Assembly (NCBI GenBank): GCA_001723645.1
Contig: MDLC01000018.1
Location: forward strand, 1 to 51,580
Direction: 5' to 3'
DNA: 51,580 bases
Source: Candidatus Endobugula sertula
GTDB lineage: Bacteria; Pseudomonadota; Gammaproteobacteria; Pseudomonadales; Cellvibrionaceae
Below, piece by piece: positions 1 through 9,951 of the stretch. A program made the translations under genes and the position numbers. The notes beneath the pieces are model-generated. The model did not search any database, was not told the origin of the DNA, and worked only from the letters and a program-made list of their open reading frames with translations. The first letter of the stretch is position 1. Every line of letters starts with the position of its first letter.

Positions 1-3000
1 CTTCCCGTAGCGGGGTCATAATAACGATGCCAGTTGTAGTGTAAGCCACTTTCCCTGTCGTGGTATTGGCCCGCAAAACGGTTTTCAATATTAATTAAAA
101 AGGTATCACCATCTGGATCTTGATTGGGTTCTGTACTACCAAACGCATCCGCTTCCCAATTCCACACAACCGTTTTATTCTGATCTGTGCCTAAACGGGG
201 GCTACCAAGCTGATCACCAGTAAGGTAAGTAATGGAATCTATATCACCGTTGGTTTTGTGTTGAATGTGCGCCACCGGCTGCCAACCTAAATAGATTGTA
301 CTGGTGTGATTTTGATTATTTTTATTGTGCTGAATCCGTCTACCGTTCAGGTCGTATCGGTAAATATTTGAATCACTACCGTTTAGACTTTTTTGCGTTC
401 GTAGGTTTCTATAATCGTACTCATAACTTGCGACTTGTGTATCGTTGTTAGAGAAGGTTTTTAACTGATTACGATTATTATATTGAAACGCTCTATTCCC
501 ATCAGTCACCGTATTACCACTATCATCCAATGTGATAGTGCTATCCCCCACTGTCGTTAACCGATTAGAATTCAACTGATACTCATAAGCCAACGCTTCG
601 CCATTGAATAGTTGCGTTAATCGGTTTGAGTTTTCATCATACTGATAACGGCTCCTTGCGTTACCAGCACTTCCTCCGTCCATGGAGGGCGTATCCTCAC
701 TTAACAAACGATTGAGTGCATCATAGGTATAAGCAGGATCAAACGTATTGCTATCGATATGGAGAATATTACCATTCGCATCATAACTATAATCACGAGT
801 CAATAAATTATCGCTCAGTTGTTGACGGGTTAATCTGCCTTGCAAATCATATTGTCTTGTTTCAGTCACACCATTACCCAAAGTACATTGAGACATTTGA
901 TGATCAGCACGATAGGTAATACCACTTAAGATCGTTTGTGGATGACTGAGACTTGAGTGATTAAGTGTAATATCGGTAATACGGCTACGCTCATCCCGCT
1001 GATACGTTAACTGAATACCATTGGGATAAGTCATACTGCTGATTTGATCAACATCATCATAGCGATAACTCGTGACATCACTCTGCCCTAACTCCACTTT
1101 GGTTTGTTGAATGATATTCCCATACACGTTATATTCAAAACGAGTCGTACCACTGGGGTCAGTGACTTGACATACACGCCCTATACCATTGATGCAATTA
1201 TCATAAACATACGTAATATTTTCTGTTGTATCGGAATAAATAATAGCCGTTACACGATTGAGTGCATCATAAACATAGTGGCTAGTCACCCCTCGCCCAT
1301 CCGTCAGTTGCGTAACATTACTCGCATTATCATACTGATAATGAATCATACCGCGATCAGGGCTATCCTCTTGTAAACGATCCCCAAAGTCATTGTATTG
1401 ATACGTGGTAACGGCGTTATTATCCGTTCTCACTTTGATCAGTTGATCTTTTACATTGTATTCGTACTGGAAGGTGTTGCCAATGGCATCTTGCAGACGG
1501 GTCATTCTATATAATGGATCATAGGTGTATTCGGTTTGTGGATTGGCATTGGGGTCGATGCTGCTATCGATATTGCCATAACCATCGGGATTAAATTGCG
1601 TCATAGAACCCGCGTGATTAATTTGGGTAATTACATCTAATTGGTTATAGGTATGTTCTACGGTATTTTGTAATTGCTCAGTGCCACCACGTTGATTATT
1701 GGTCGTGCCAAAGGTTTGCTCAACAATCGGCTGATCGTCTTCGTCATAACGATACGTCATACGATTGCCTAAATTATCCTTCACCTCGGTGACCCGCTGT
1801 TTATCATCATACACATAATTCACCACCAACCCATTCGCATAACTCGCACTGGCAATATGTTTTTTAGCACCGCGATAATGGATACGAGTCGTCCGTTTAT
1901 GGGTGGGGGCTGCTTGATCGTATTGCTCAATTTGAATCACCCGTTGCAAGCCATCGTACTGAGTGTCTGTGACCAAGCCATTATCATCGATCATCTGGCT
2001 CACTAAACCCGAAGCCGTGTATTGGGTAAAACGGACTTTATGCCCAAGTGCATTGGTTAACGTTTGTAGTTGACCGCAGTTAGGGTTGCCAGTATCTGCA
2101 CAATCGTAGTAAGCGAAGGTGGAGATATCGTTCACATCGGTTCTGGAACCATCGACCTGTGTCATTTGACTACGGCTGTTATAGCTTAAGGTGTGTTGAC
2201 GACTCACCGGCGTACCATCCTGATTAAACCCATGACGAGTGATGCTGGTGATATTTTGTTGCACATCGTAGCCTGTTAAGGTTTGAACACGTTTACCACT
2301 GGCGACACTGGGTCCCGTTTGTTGGCTAACTAATAACGTGTTGTCATTGAGATACTCGTATTCATAACGGCGCACGACTTCGCTGCCTTTGACGAGAATT
2401 TTGGCGGTCATTTGGTCTTCGTCATTATATTCGTAAAAATCGCTGCGGCCATTTTGGTATTGTTCTGAACGTAACTGGCCGTTGCTATGGAAGGTTTTAC
2501 GATCTACATTGCCCTCTTCATCAGTAATGCGGGTAATACGGCGCCAACCTTGAGTACTGCGTTTAAACTGGTAGATGGTTTTGGGTTGGTTTTTATTACT
2601 TTGTTCGCTGTTCACGTATTCCTTGTAGAATTTAGGTTTAACCACCCACGTGCGATCATTAAAGGCATCAAAGTAATATTCGGTTTTATGCCCGTTGGGG
2701 TCGGTGATGGTGACCCGCTCGTTATTACCCATGCGTGCATCCGGAGCGGGATAGGTATCGTTACCATAATCTGCACCGCCGGATTCTTCTACCTTAAATT
2801 GCCAAGTACCAAATTGTGGGCGAGTAATGCTGGCGATATTTAACGTGCTATCGTAGCTGAGGGTACTTTTAAAATTACCCATATCAGTGATTTCTGTGAG
2901 ATTGAGCGCAGTATCATACGCAAATAGTGCGGTACGGCCAAAGGGATCCGTGATTTGGTTCACCCGGCGGATATCCACTGTGGTGGTACCGCCATTACCA

Positions 3001-6000
3001 TCATCCACTTTTTTGGTGCCCACAGTGGTATAAGCAAAGGTGGTGGTACGATCGATGGCATCGGTCAGTGTTGCCATCGTGCCATCGGCATGATAGGTAA
3101 AGCTAAGGCTTTCTTGGTGAATATCCGTATAACGGGTCATTAACCAGCGATTACCATTGACCGGCTGCTGGTAGTCCATCACTTCGCCATTCAGTTTGGT
3201 GAGACGGAAGTGGTCTGTGCTGACTAATTCTAATACGTCGTAGACATCCGCCCGTTCTGCCGTATAAGTGCCACTATTATTAATAAAGGTTTCTGTTTGA
3301 CCACTGGGATACCATACGGTGAACTGATTACTGTTCGCTGTTGGCTGATATACCCCACTGTTATAGGCAAAGTTCCAACGGTTACCAAAGAGTTCACTAT
3401 TTTCAATCAGTGCTTTGACCACAGGGTCTGAAGCACGGCGATTATTGTGGGCGATGGCTTTGGTATTGTAAGTGAGTTTAATCAATACATCCGGCCCAAT
3501 GGGTGAGTCATACCATAATGGCGTATCCATCACTTGAATATTTAAGGTCTTTTTATTGACCGACCAGACAGGGCAACCTTGGCTCTCACACCCATTCTCT
3601 GGCTCTACCGGATCGGCTTCTTTAGGATTATCGGATTGATTACCCACATTGCCTGTTTCACTAGGGTTAGTCGCCGCTAAATGCCAACCCGCTTTAATCA
3701 CACCCGAACCCGGTTTAGAGGTGATGGTACGACCATCTTTAGAGACCACCCCTAAGCCAATCGCAACAAACTCTTCCAAATCATGGTCAAAGCTGTACAT
3801 CTCAATTTCGGATAATGGTGCATAACCTTCGGTATTAGGTGTAGTGAGTGGTGCGGGCGGATCAAATTTTACGTCATGGGGTTGAATGGTGACCACTAGC
3901 TGAGGCTGTAAACCATTGGGCGGCACCATCGGCACTTTGTTAGCATTCACGCGAGTAATAGAGACTTGACCAGTTTTGCTGCCATCAGGGAAGGTCGCGC
4001 TACCAGCTTTAACCAATAATGAGTAATCAGGAATATCCCTTAAGCTAACCGTCGCATCTTCGGCACCCACTAATACGGCACTATCGGTATCGATATCCAC
4101 CAGATAGATGGGGGCTGCCATTGGGTTATCCACACCAGGAACGGTAAAGAGGCTAAAGGATAAGTCTGACCACTCACCTGCACGGGTGGCGGTGCTGCCA
4201 TCCACTAATAAATGCACAGGGCCAGCGGGCGCTTCGCTAATGGTAAATTGCCCTTGGGCATCACTGATGGCTTGACGGGTACTTCCCTCTATTCTTAGGG
4301 TGACTCCGGGGACAGGACGATCTTGGTTATCGAGTACCACACCGGATAAGCGGGTTTGGCCGGGATCACCAGGCATTAAGCCACTGGCGGTAAAACCTGC
4401 TTGGTTATTACTATTGGGGATAGTGACAATGACCCGTTGAGCATCAATGCCCTGCTCCGGCCCCAAAGTAAAGGGGGCGCTGGCGCGGCCATCGTTATCC
4501 GTTTGCACGGTGATGGTGGCTTCACCATGACTAAAGCGGCCACTGCCTTCCTCAACGGTAAACGTCACAGGGACATTGGGGCTAAAGTTCACACCATCAT
4601 CGGTCACAGCCACAACAAAGGGTTTGGCTAAGGGTTGACGAACCACACCGCGTTGGTTATTACCATCGATCACACTGATAAATTGCCCAGCCCCTGAATG
4701 AGCAGAGGCTAAGAAAATCACCTCGCCATCACTGCCCATAGTGGTGGCGCGGACTTGGTGATTACCGTTACCCGCACGGCTACCGAGTTGATAGTACACA
4801 CTGGCAAAGCCGTTGTTATTGGTGGTGGCGATATGAGCCAGTGCGCCGTCTTCATCATCCGCGGCTAGTCGTAATTGCCCATCGCCTTGTATCACCCGAA
4901 AGACCACTTCGTGATTAGCGACGGGGTTGCCATTTTCACTGATGAATACGGTCAGTGGGTCTGGTAGGGTGTGTTGTATATCTGCCCGCTGACCTTGGCC
5001 ACTTTGAATACTGAGGATTTTGCCTTGGGGTTCTTGGTAGTGGATGGTGAAGGTATCGTTAGTCATATTGCCCACAGCATCTACCGCGGTAATGGTGAGG
5101 GTATTATCACCGACGTGTAGTTCGACACCTTCGGCTAAATAGGCGCGGTTGGCAATGCTGGCGGTGACGGTGTTGATCTCACTGACTACGGTCACTTGGG
5201 CTTCATCTTCTGAGATGGTGCCCCGCACAATATCATTGACCAATCCGGTCACGTTGATGGTGTCTTGGTAAACGGTGCTATCCGCCAACGGCGACTCTAA
5301 TGTAATGGTCGGTGGCGTTTTATCTAAAGACACGACAATGGTCGCGATACCTTGGTGATTGCGCTGATCAATGGCTCGCACCACAATATCATTCAGCCCC
5401 TCTTCTAATGCAACATTGGCCGTGAAAGTACCACCATTGTGACTGATGGCTACCCCATTAACGGTTAACGCGGCATGGTCATCATTGAGGGTGCCAGTAA
5501 TCGTGGCAGGAGAACTACCCACAGTCGTTAAGGTGTTAGGGCTATCAATCGTCACCGTAGGCACGGTCGAGGCTTCAGGGTCATCAGGAAAGAAGTCTGT
5601 GTCGTTGGCCACACCGTCGCCATCACGATCAGGATCACTATTATCGCCAATGCCATCGTTATCTAAATCAGATGATTCCGTGCTATCGTCAGGAAAGGCA
5701 TCTTGGGCATTGGGTACGCCGTCGCCGTCGCGGTCATTATCGCCGTTATCTCCTACGCCATCGCCATCAGTATCGCGGGTTTCGTTGGCATCATTGGGGA
5801 AGGCATCCACAGTATTGTCTACGCCGTCACCATCGTGGTCGGTATCGGCGTTATCGCCAATACCATCATTATCGAGGTCTGAGGATTCGTTCGGGTCGTT
5901 GGGAAAGGCGTCTTGGTCATTATTAACATTGTCGCCATCACGGTCGGTATCGGCATTATCACCTATGCCATCGCCATCTAAATCGCTGGATTCATTGGCA

Positions 6001-7103
6001 TCATTAGGAAAGGCGTCGCTCACATTGTCGATACCATCACCATCCCGGTCAGTGTCGGCGTTATCCCCTATACCATCATTATCCACATCATGAGTTTCTG
6101 TAGGATCAAAAGGAAAGGCATCGTTTATATTCACTACGCCATCACTATCTGAGTCTATTTGATCATTAACCAGGTAATAACACGCTTTATAAGCATAGGG
6201 GTTAGGATTACCAAACGTTGCGTTACTACAGCGAATGGGACCGGTAACATGATTAATATAGGCATATTGACCATTGACACCATAACGTACCAGTGCGGGC
6301 AAAGAAATATCACAAGAAAACCATTCTAAGGCGCAGAATTGCCAGTTGCTGTCTGCACTGTTAGTCGCATCCAGAGGAAATGGATCATTATTATCCCCTA
6401 AACCATCACTGTCAGTATCTTGGCTTTCCGTTGCATCCGCAGGAAACGCATCCTCGCGATCCATCACGCCATCCTGGTCATAATCGGTGCTATCACTCAG
6501 CAGGTAATCACAGTGTTTTCGGGCATTGGCGGGATTGCCAAACGCATGGTTGCGACAAGCAATGGCACCCGTTGCATGGCGATACACATACTGCACATCA
6601 ATGCCATAGCGTACTAGAGTAGGAACGGGGGGGACACAGGTAAAAAATTCGCCCGCACAATACTGCCAGGGTTGATCAGCACCGTTGGTGCTGTCATTAA
6701 CAAAGGGGTCTTGATGATCTCCCAGCCCATCGCCATCGGTGTCCCGGCTTTCAGTCCCATCAGCAGGAAAAGCATCCTCGCGATCCACCACGCCATCCTG
6801 GTCATAATCGGTGCTATCACTCAGCAGATAATCACAGTGTTTTCGGGCATTAGCAGGATTGCCAAACACACGATTACGGCACTCGACACGACGATCTACC
6901 TCTTGGATAACGTAGTGACCCTCAATGCCATAACGAACTTTGGCAGGAACGGGGACATGGCAAATATTCCATTCGTCGGCACAGTATTGCCAAGGCTCAT
7001 CCATAGATTCGGCATAGGTCTGAAACGACCATAAGAAAAAACAGACGGCAGATAATAGCGAGTATGGTAACGCTAGGACAAAACCCCAGGGAGTGGTACT
7101 CAT
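1..7103 (-). CDS. Giant secreted RHS/YD-repeat protein, N-terminal 2,367 codons (runs off left edge)
   Basis: The frame is open from an ATG at 7103-7101, with AAAGGAA just upstream, to the window edge. Residues 1-31 form a hydrophobic signal-like segment ending TYA-ES. Residues 38-361 are three 108-residue modules (separate entry), and Asp-rich thrombospondin type-3 repeats of the form DxDxDGxGDNxD continue to about residue 500. Ig-like or cadherin-like segments and a carboxypeptidase-regulatory-like segment (near residue 930) follow. From about residue 1200 there are dense YD repeats (e.g. YDALNRVT, YRYDEDDQP). The last visible stretch, ESGLHYNWHRYYDPATG, is the conserved end of the RHS core, so the variable C-terminal tip lies beyond the edge. 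Family knowledge: RHS proteins encapsulate and deliver a C-terminal toxin. Whether this one carries a toxin cannot be seen. Confidence 0.9.
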   Translation of the reverse strand, partial: MSTTPWGFVLALPYSLLSAVCFFLWSFQTYAESMDEPWQYCADEWNICHVPVPAKVRYGIEGHYVIQEVDRRVECRNRVFGNPANARKHCDYLLSDSTDYDQDGVVDREDAFPADGTESRDTDGDGLGDHQDPFVNDSTNGADQPWQYCAGEFFTCVPPVPTLVRYGIDVQYVYRHATGAIACRNHAFGNPANARKHCDYLLSDSTDYDQDGVMDREDAFPADATESQDTDSDGLGDNNDPFPLDATNSADSNWQFCALEWFSCDISLPALVRYGVNGQYAYINHVTGPIRCSNATFGNPNPYAYKACYYLVNDQIDSDSDGVVNINDAFPFDPTETHDVDNDGIGDNADTDRDGDGIDNVSDAFPNDANESSDLDGDGIGDNADTDRDGDNVNNDQDAFPNDPNESSDLDNDGIGDNADTDHDGDGVDNTVDAFPNDANETRDTDGDGVGDNGDNDRDGDGVPNAQDAFPDDSTESSDLDNDGIGDNSDPDRDGDGVANDTDFFPDDPEASTVPTVTIDSPNTLTTVGSSPATITGTLNDDHAALTVNGVAISHNGGTFTANVALEEGLNDIVVRAIDQRNHQGIATIVVSLDKTPPTITLESPLADSTVYQDTINVTGLVNDIVRGTISEDEAQVTVVSEINTVTASIANRAYLAEGVELHVGDNTLTITAVDAVGNMTNDTFTIHYQEPQGKILSIQSGQGQRADIQHTLPDPLTVFISENGNPVANHEVVFRVIQGDGQLRLAADDEDGALAHIATTNNNGFASVYYQLGSRAGNGNHQVRATTMGSDGEVIFLASAHSGAGQFISVIDGNNQRGVVRQPLAKPFVVAVTDDGVNFSPNVPVTFTVEEGSGRFSHGEATITVQTDNDGRASAPFTLGPEQGIDAQRVIVTIPNSNNQAGFTASGLMPGDPGQTRLSGVVLDNQDRPVPGVTLRIEGSTRQAISDAQGQFTISEAPAGPVHLLVDGSTATRAGEWSDLSFSLFTVPGVDNPMAAPIYLVDIDTDSAVLVGAEDATVSLRDIPDYSLLVKAGSATFPDGSKTGQVSITRVNANKVPMVPPNGLQPQLVVTIQPHDVKFDPPAPLTTPNTEGYAPLSEIEMYSFDHDLEEFVAIGLGVVSKDGRTITSKPGSGVIKAGWHLAATNPSETGNVGNQSDNPKEADPVEPENGCESQGCPVWSVNKKTLNIQVMDTPLWYDSPIGPDVLIKLTYNTKAIAHNNRRASDPVVKALIENSELFGNRWNFAYNSGVYQPTANSNQFTVWYPSGQTETFINNSGTYTAERADVYDVLELVSTDHFRLTKLNGEVMDYQQPVNGNRWLMTRYTDIHQESLSFTYHADGTMATLTDAIDRTTTFAYTTVGTKKVDDGNGGTTTVDIRRVNQITDPFGRTALFAYDTALNLTEITDMGNFKSTLSYDSTLNIASITRPQFGTWQFKVEESGGADYGNDTYPAPDARMGNNERVTITDPNGHKTEYYFDAFNDRTWVVKPKFYKEYVNSEQSNKNQPKTIYQFKRSTQGWRRITRITDEEGNVDRKTFHSNGQLRSEQYQNGRSDFYEYNDEDQMTAKILVKGSEVVRRYEYEYLNDNTLLVSQQTGPSVASGKRVQTLTGYDVQQNITSITRHGFNQDGTPVSRQHTLSYNSRSQMTQVDGSRTDVNDISTFAYYDCADTGNPNCGQLQTLTNALGHKVRFTQYTASGLVSQMIDDNGLVTDTQYDGLQRVIQIEQYDQAAPTHKRTTRIHYRGAKKHIASASYANGLVVNYVYDDKQRVTEVKDNLGNRMTYRYDEDDQPIVEQTFGTTNNQRGGTEQLQNTVEHTYNQLDVITQINHAGSMTQFNPDGYGNIDSSIDPNANPQTEYTYDPLYRMTRLQDAIGNTFQYEYNVKDQLIKVRTDNNAVTTYQYNDFGDRLQEDSPDRGMIHYQYDNASNVTQLTDGRGVTSHYVYDALNRVTAIIYSDTTENITYVYDNCINGIGRVCQVTDPSGTTRFEYNVYGNIIQQTKVELGQSDVTSYRYDDVDQISSMTYPNGIQLTYQRDERSRITDITLNHSSLSHPQTILSGITYRADHQMSQCTLGNGVTETRQYDLQGRLTRQQLSDNLLTRDYSYDANGNILHIDSNTFDPAYTYDALNRLLSEDTPSMDGGSAGNARSRYQYDENSNRLTQLFNGEALAYEYQLNSNRLTTVGDSTITLDDSGNTVTDGNRAFQYNNRNQLKTFSNNDTQVASYEYDYRNLRTQKSLNGSDSNIYRYDLNGRRIQHNKNNQNHTSTIYLGWQPVAHIQHKTNGDIDSITYLTGDQLGSPRLGTDQNKTVVWNWEADAFGSTEPNQDPDGDTFLINIENRFAGQYHDRESGLHYNWHRYYDPATG
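6021..6992 (-). repeat. Three tandem 108-codon modules inside the RHS-protein gene
   Basis: The module tryptophans fall at residues 38, 146 and 254, exactly 108 codons (324 bp) apart. Each module has a Cys-containing part (WQYCA..EW..C, VRYGI.G.Y, C.N..FGNP, K.C.YL) followed by Asp-rich Ca-binding-type repeats (DQDGVVDREDAFP). Copies 1 and 2 are almost identical in DNA over long stretches (for example around 6451-6545 and 6775-6869), pointing to recent duplication. Copy 3 is more diverged. The four-cysteine VRYG/FGNP part recalls a module seen in other secreted bacterial proteins (from memory). Confidence 0.85.
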
Positions 7104-7658
7104 GTGATTCCTTTGATCCCTATTTTTATTATTAACCCTGTAGCCCTTCGTCCTTAGATTAACATCCAATCATTCAGTGACTAAGCTCAGTGGCACACTG
7201 TTAAAATACGATCAACAACAAGCAAGATCGCTTTTTTGTGACGCTTTTCTCATTTTAACAGCCCCATACGGAGGCTTGTCAATAGCCTGTGCTAACTCAT
7301 ACCCATGTGCGTTCAATGAGTCTCCATCATCCAAGGCCATACGACCATGGATTTAACCGGATCAGTATTCGCCTCGTCATCCTTAGAAGGTAAGCGCCAA
7401 AGCAACCATTGAATTACCCACAAAATTTGCGTTAACCTATACATTCTGTTCTGTCACGTTGTGCCCTCAGAAAAAAATTCTACATATGATCATGAACGGC
7501 ATCCAGAATGCTTACAGGTTCAACTGAATAGTGGAAATATCCCTCTACCTCTTCAAGCTCATCTTAATATTGGTAAAAACTGAATCTTTTCCATATCCTG
7601 CATTTAAAGTAAACTAGGAGCCTGTCAACCCATACTTGCAGATCATTCTTCTGATTCT
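7104..7658. other. Divergent intergenic region between the RHS gene and tupB
   Basis: 555 bases separate two divergent genes. Besides the candidate promoter it holds a short minus-strand reading frame at 7313-7444 (43 codons, hydrophobic segment ILWVIQWLLWRL), with no good ribosome binding site. No tRNA, repeat or convincing T-tailed terminator was seen. A TTGGTA near 7570 followed by TATCCT is a weak candidate promoter for the tup operon. Confidence 0.4.
7252..7282 (-). promoter_or_regulatory. Candidate sigma-70 promoter for the RHS gene
   Basis: On the minus strand a perfect TTGACA (7282-7277) is followed after 19 bases by TAAAAT (7257-7252), about 150 bases before the RHS start codon. The spacer is longer than the usual 17, so this is tentative. 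Confidence 0.3.
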
Positions 7659-8375
7659 ATGGCTGAATTTTTGTCTATTTTAAGCGATACCGTATCACTG
7701 TTGGTTCAATGGGACTCAGAACTGAGAGAAATTATTTTACTGTCTCTGCAAGTCAGTCTGTCTGCACTGACTATTGCAATTACCATAGGTTTGCCTATGG
7801 CGATGGTGTTAACGGCCTATCGCTTTAGAGGTGAACGATTAATTTATATTGTAGTTGATACCCTAATGGCACTGCCCCCCGTCGTCGTAGGTTTAACCGT
7901 ATATTTATTACTTTCCCGCATTGGGCCTTTAGGTGTTTGGGGGCTATTATACACTCCCACCGCCATGATTATTGCTCAGTCTTTACTCATTACTCCCATT
8001 GTTATCGCTTTGTCTTTACAGATTTTTAGGAATCACTGGCCATTGCTCAAAGATCAATTTACCGTACTCGGTGTCAACCGGGTTCGTATGTTGTTTATTT
8101 TATTGCACGAGGCCCGCTTTGGTTTGACGACGGTGGTACTCGCTGCGTTTGGTCGTGCTATTGCTGAAATCGGCGCCGTCATGGTGGTAGGTGGCAATAT
8201 TGCCAATGAAACTCGGGTAATGACCACTGCCATTGCAATGGAAACCCAACAAGGCAATTTACACATGGCCATGGCTTTGGGTATGGTATTGATCCTATTG
8301 GCCCTGTTAATTAATAGCTGCGTACACTTTTTCGGCCATCGACGGCCTCGTAAATGGGATAGACGGCATGCTTAG
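7659..8375 (+). CDS. tupB: Tungstate-type ABC transporter permease
   Basis: The 238-residue protein has about five to six membrane segments. The permease signature region reads AFGRAIAEIGAVMVVGGNI, followed by TRVMTTAIAMET, which is typical of the TupB/WtpB branch rather than ModB. It forms the channel of an oxyanion importer (tungstate by family; molybdate is possible). It starts an operon with tupC (8-base overlap) and tupA. The assigned ATG has no clear Shine-Dalgarno sequence, so the exact start is less sure. Confidence 0.85.
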   Translation: MAEFLSILSDTVSLLVQWDSELREIILLSLQVSLSALTIAITIGLPMAMVLTAYRFRGERLIYIVVDTLMALPPVVVGLTVYLLLSRIGPLGVWGLLYTPTAMIIAQSLLITPIVIALSLQIFRNHWPLLKDQFTVLGVNRVRMLFILLHEARFGLTTVVLAAFGRAIAEIGAVMVVGGNIANETRVMTTAIAMETQQGNLHMAMALGMVLILLALLINSCVHFFGHRRPRKWDRRHA

Positions 8376-9060
8376 GTTAAGCAATATTACCCTATTACTT
8401 GATCAACGCCCTTGTTTGGATGATATTAACCTAGTGTTTCGTTCCCAAGGTATTAGTATTGTACTAGGTGCCAATGGAGCGGGGAAAACGCTACTATTAA
8501 AACTCTGTGCTGGACTGTTAAAACCCTCTTGGGGAATACTCACAGAAGATAATGGTTTAACCCCACCCGAAATCACGTTGGTATTACACCCGCCCTTCTT
8601 ATTAGACCGAACGGTCTCTAAAAATATCGCCTTACCATTGTATTCACAACACAGAGTCAATGTTACCAAACGTACTCAGGAAGCATTGGAATGGGCCAGA
8701 ATAGAACATTTATCGCGTTCAATGGCACATAATTTGTCAACAGGTCAACAGCAGTTAGTCGCGTTGGCCAGAGCTTGGGCCTTAAAACCTCGCTTGATGT
8801 TGCTGGATGAGCCCTGTGCCAATCTTGACCCCTACCGTCAACAGCATGTGGAACAATTGATCCAACAGCTCAGTGATGAGGGCTGCAAAATTATTATGAG
8901 TTCTCACAATCTCTCTCAGGCCAAGCGTTTGGCCAATGATATCGTTTTTTTGGAGTCCGGCCAGGTACTCACCCACTCATCCGCCGAGGATTTTTTTGCC
9001 TCTCAACATATGGATGCAGAAACTGCTGAAAAAATCGGGGAATTTATTCAGTATGCCTAA
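8368..9060 (+). CDS. tupC: Tungstate-type ABC transporter ATP-binding protein
   Basis: A 230-residue ABC ATPase with Walker A GANGAGKT at residues 34-41, signature LSTGQQQLVALARA, Walker B LMLLDEPCANLDP and the switch histidine in SSHN. It powers the permease encoded just upstream. The start overlaps the tupB end by 8 bases and its stop lies inside the first codons of tupA (ATGCCTAA), so the three genes are probably translationally coupled. The length is typical of TupC, without the C-terminal TOBE domain found in ModC. Confidence 0.87.
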   Translation: MLRLSNITLLLDQRPCLDDINLVFRSQGISIVLGANGAGKTLLLKLCAGLLKPSWGILTEDNGLTPPEITLVLHPPFLLDRTVSKNIALPLYSQHRVNVTKRTQEALEWARIEHLSRSMAHNLSTGQQQLVALARAWALKPRLMLLDEPCANLDPYRQQHVEQLIQQLSDEGCKIIMSSHNLSQAKRLANDIVFLESGQVLTHSSAEDFFASQHMDAETAEKIGEFIQYA

Positions 9061-9883
9061 GTGGCTTTTCCGCTTTACGATTACCGGCTTGTCAGTTCTT
9101 CTTTTTTCTTGTAGCAAATCGGAAAGTATTTTATTAGGAACAACAACGACGCTACAGGACTCTGGTTTATTAGCTGTTTTAGTCGGTGTCTTTAATCAAC
9201 AACATGCCGTAAAAATCAAACCTATTGTAGCAGGCAGTGGGCATATTTTTACCTTGATAGAACGGGGAGATGTTGATATTGCCATTACTCACGAGCCGAT
9301 TGGTGAACAATCCTTAGTTGATCGTCAAATCGTAACTGAACGAACTCCAATCATGTATAACTATTTTTTGATTGTTGGACCCAAAGATGATCCCGCCAGA
9401 GTCCATTTATCCAGCAGCGCTAATAAAGCCTTTGCGAACATTTATGAGAGTAATAGTATTTTTGTTTCCCGCTATGATAATAGTGGTACTCATTATGTTG
9501 AAAAACGTCTATGGAATGCAGCTAATAGACAACCCACTGGCAACCACTACATACGTACAGGTGTAGGCATGGGTGCGACTCTGACGATTGCGGCTGAACG
9601 TAATGCCTACACACTAGTTGATTTAGGCACTTGGTTAGCATTTCAAAATAAACAATCATTACGTGTATTATTTCAAGAAACCCGCCATTTAAGTCAGCAA
9701 CAAGCTCAGCAACATTTATTAACAAACCAATACAGTTTACTCACCATGACTCCCAATAGCTCCAACCAACATCATCAAAAGCAAGCGGCTGTCTTTGCCC
9801 AGTGGATTCGGCAACCAAAAACCCAGCAATTAATTAATAATTACCACCTGTATCAACAAACAATTTTTATCACCAACCAATAA
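9053..9883 (+). CDS. tupA: Tungstate-type substrate-binding lipoprotein
   Basis: The start at 9053 is chosen because it overlaps the tupC stop (ATGCCTAA) and gives a 276-residue protein with a lipoprotein signal ending LLFSC (Cys20). An upstream in-frame start would lie deep inside tupC. The motif GTTTTLQDSGLL and the later GSGHIFTLIERGDVDIAITH are typical of TupA/PstS-type anion binders. It should capture tungstate in the periplasm, tethered to the inner membrane. The binding protein is last in the operon, whereas tupA commonly comes first. Confidence 0.85.
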   Translation: MPKWLFRFTITGLSVLLFSCSKSESILLGTTTTLQDSGLLAVLVGVFNQQHAVKIKPIVAGSGHIFTLIERGDVDIAITHEPIGEQSLVDRQIVTERTPIMYNYFLIVGPKDDPARVHLSSSANKAFANIYESNSIFVSRYDNSGTHYVEKRLWNAANRQPTGNHYIRTGVGMGATLTIAAERNAYTLVDLGTWLAFQNKQSLRVLFQETRHLSQQQAQQHLLTNQYSLLTMTPNSSNQHHQKQAAVFAQWIRQPKTQQLINNYHLYQQTIFITNQ

Positions 9884-9951
9884 GTACTCCATGACCAAAA
9901 GCCTGCTCACAACCTACATTTAACGCTATTGCTTAGTTTTGACAAATAATA

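Noticed and set aside
5446-6093. Long Ser/Pro-rich plus-strand reading frame
   Set aside because: It lies opposite the Asp-rich calcium-binding repeats of the RHS protein; the composition is the mirror of those repeats and there is no ribosome binding site.
5600-6180. Regularly spaced short repeats resembling a CRISPR array
   Set aside because: They encode in-frame DxDxDG repeats in a long open frame; spacing is not constant and no cas genes are near.
8403-8669. Minus-strand frames opposite tupB and tupC
   Set aside because: Shadows of clearly conserved ABC transporter genes.
9939-9951. TTGACA near 9939 as a promoter
   Set aside because: It lies at the 3' end of yciO with no plausible -10 and no gene downstream on that strand.
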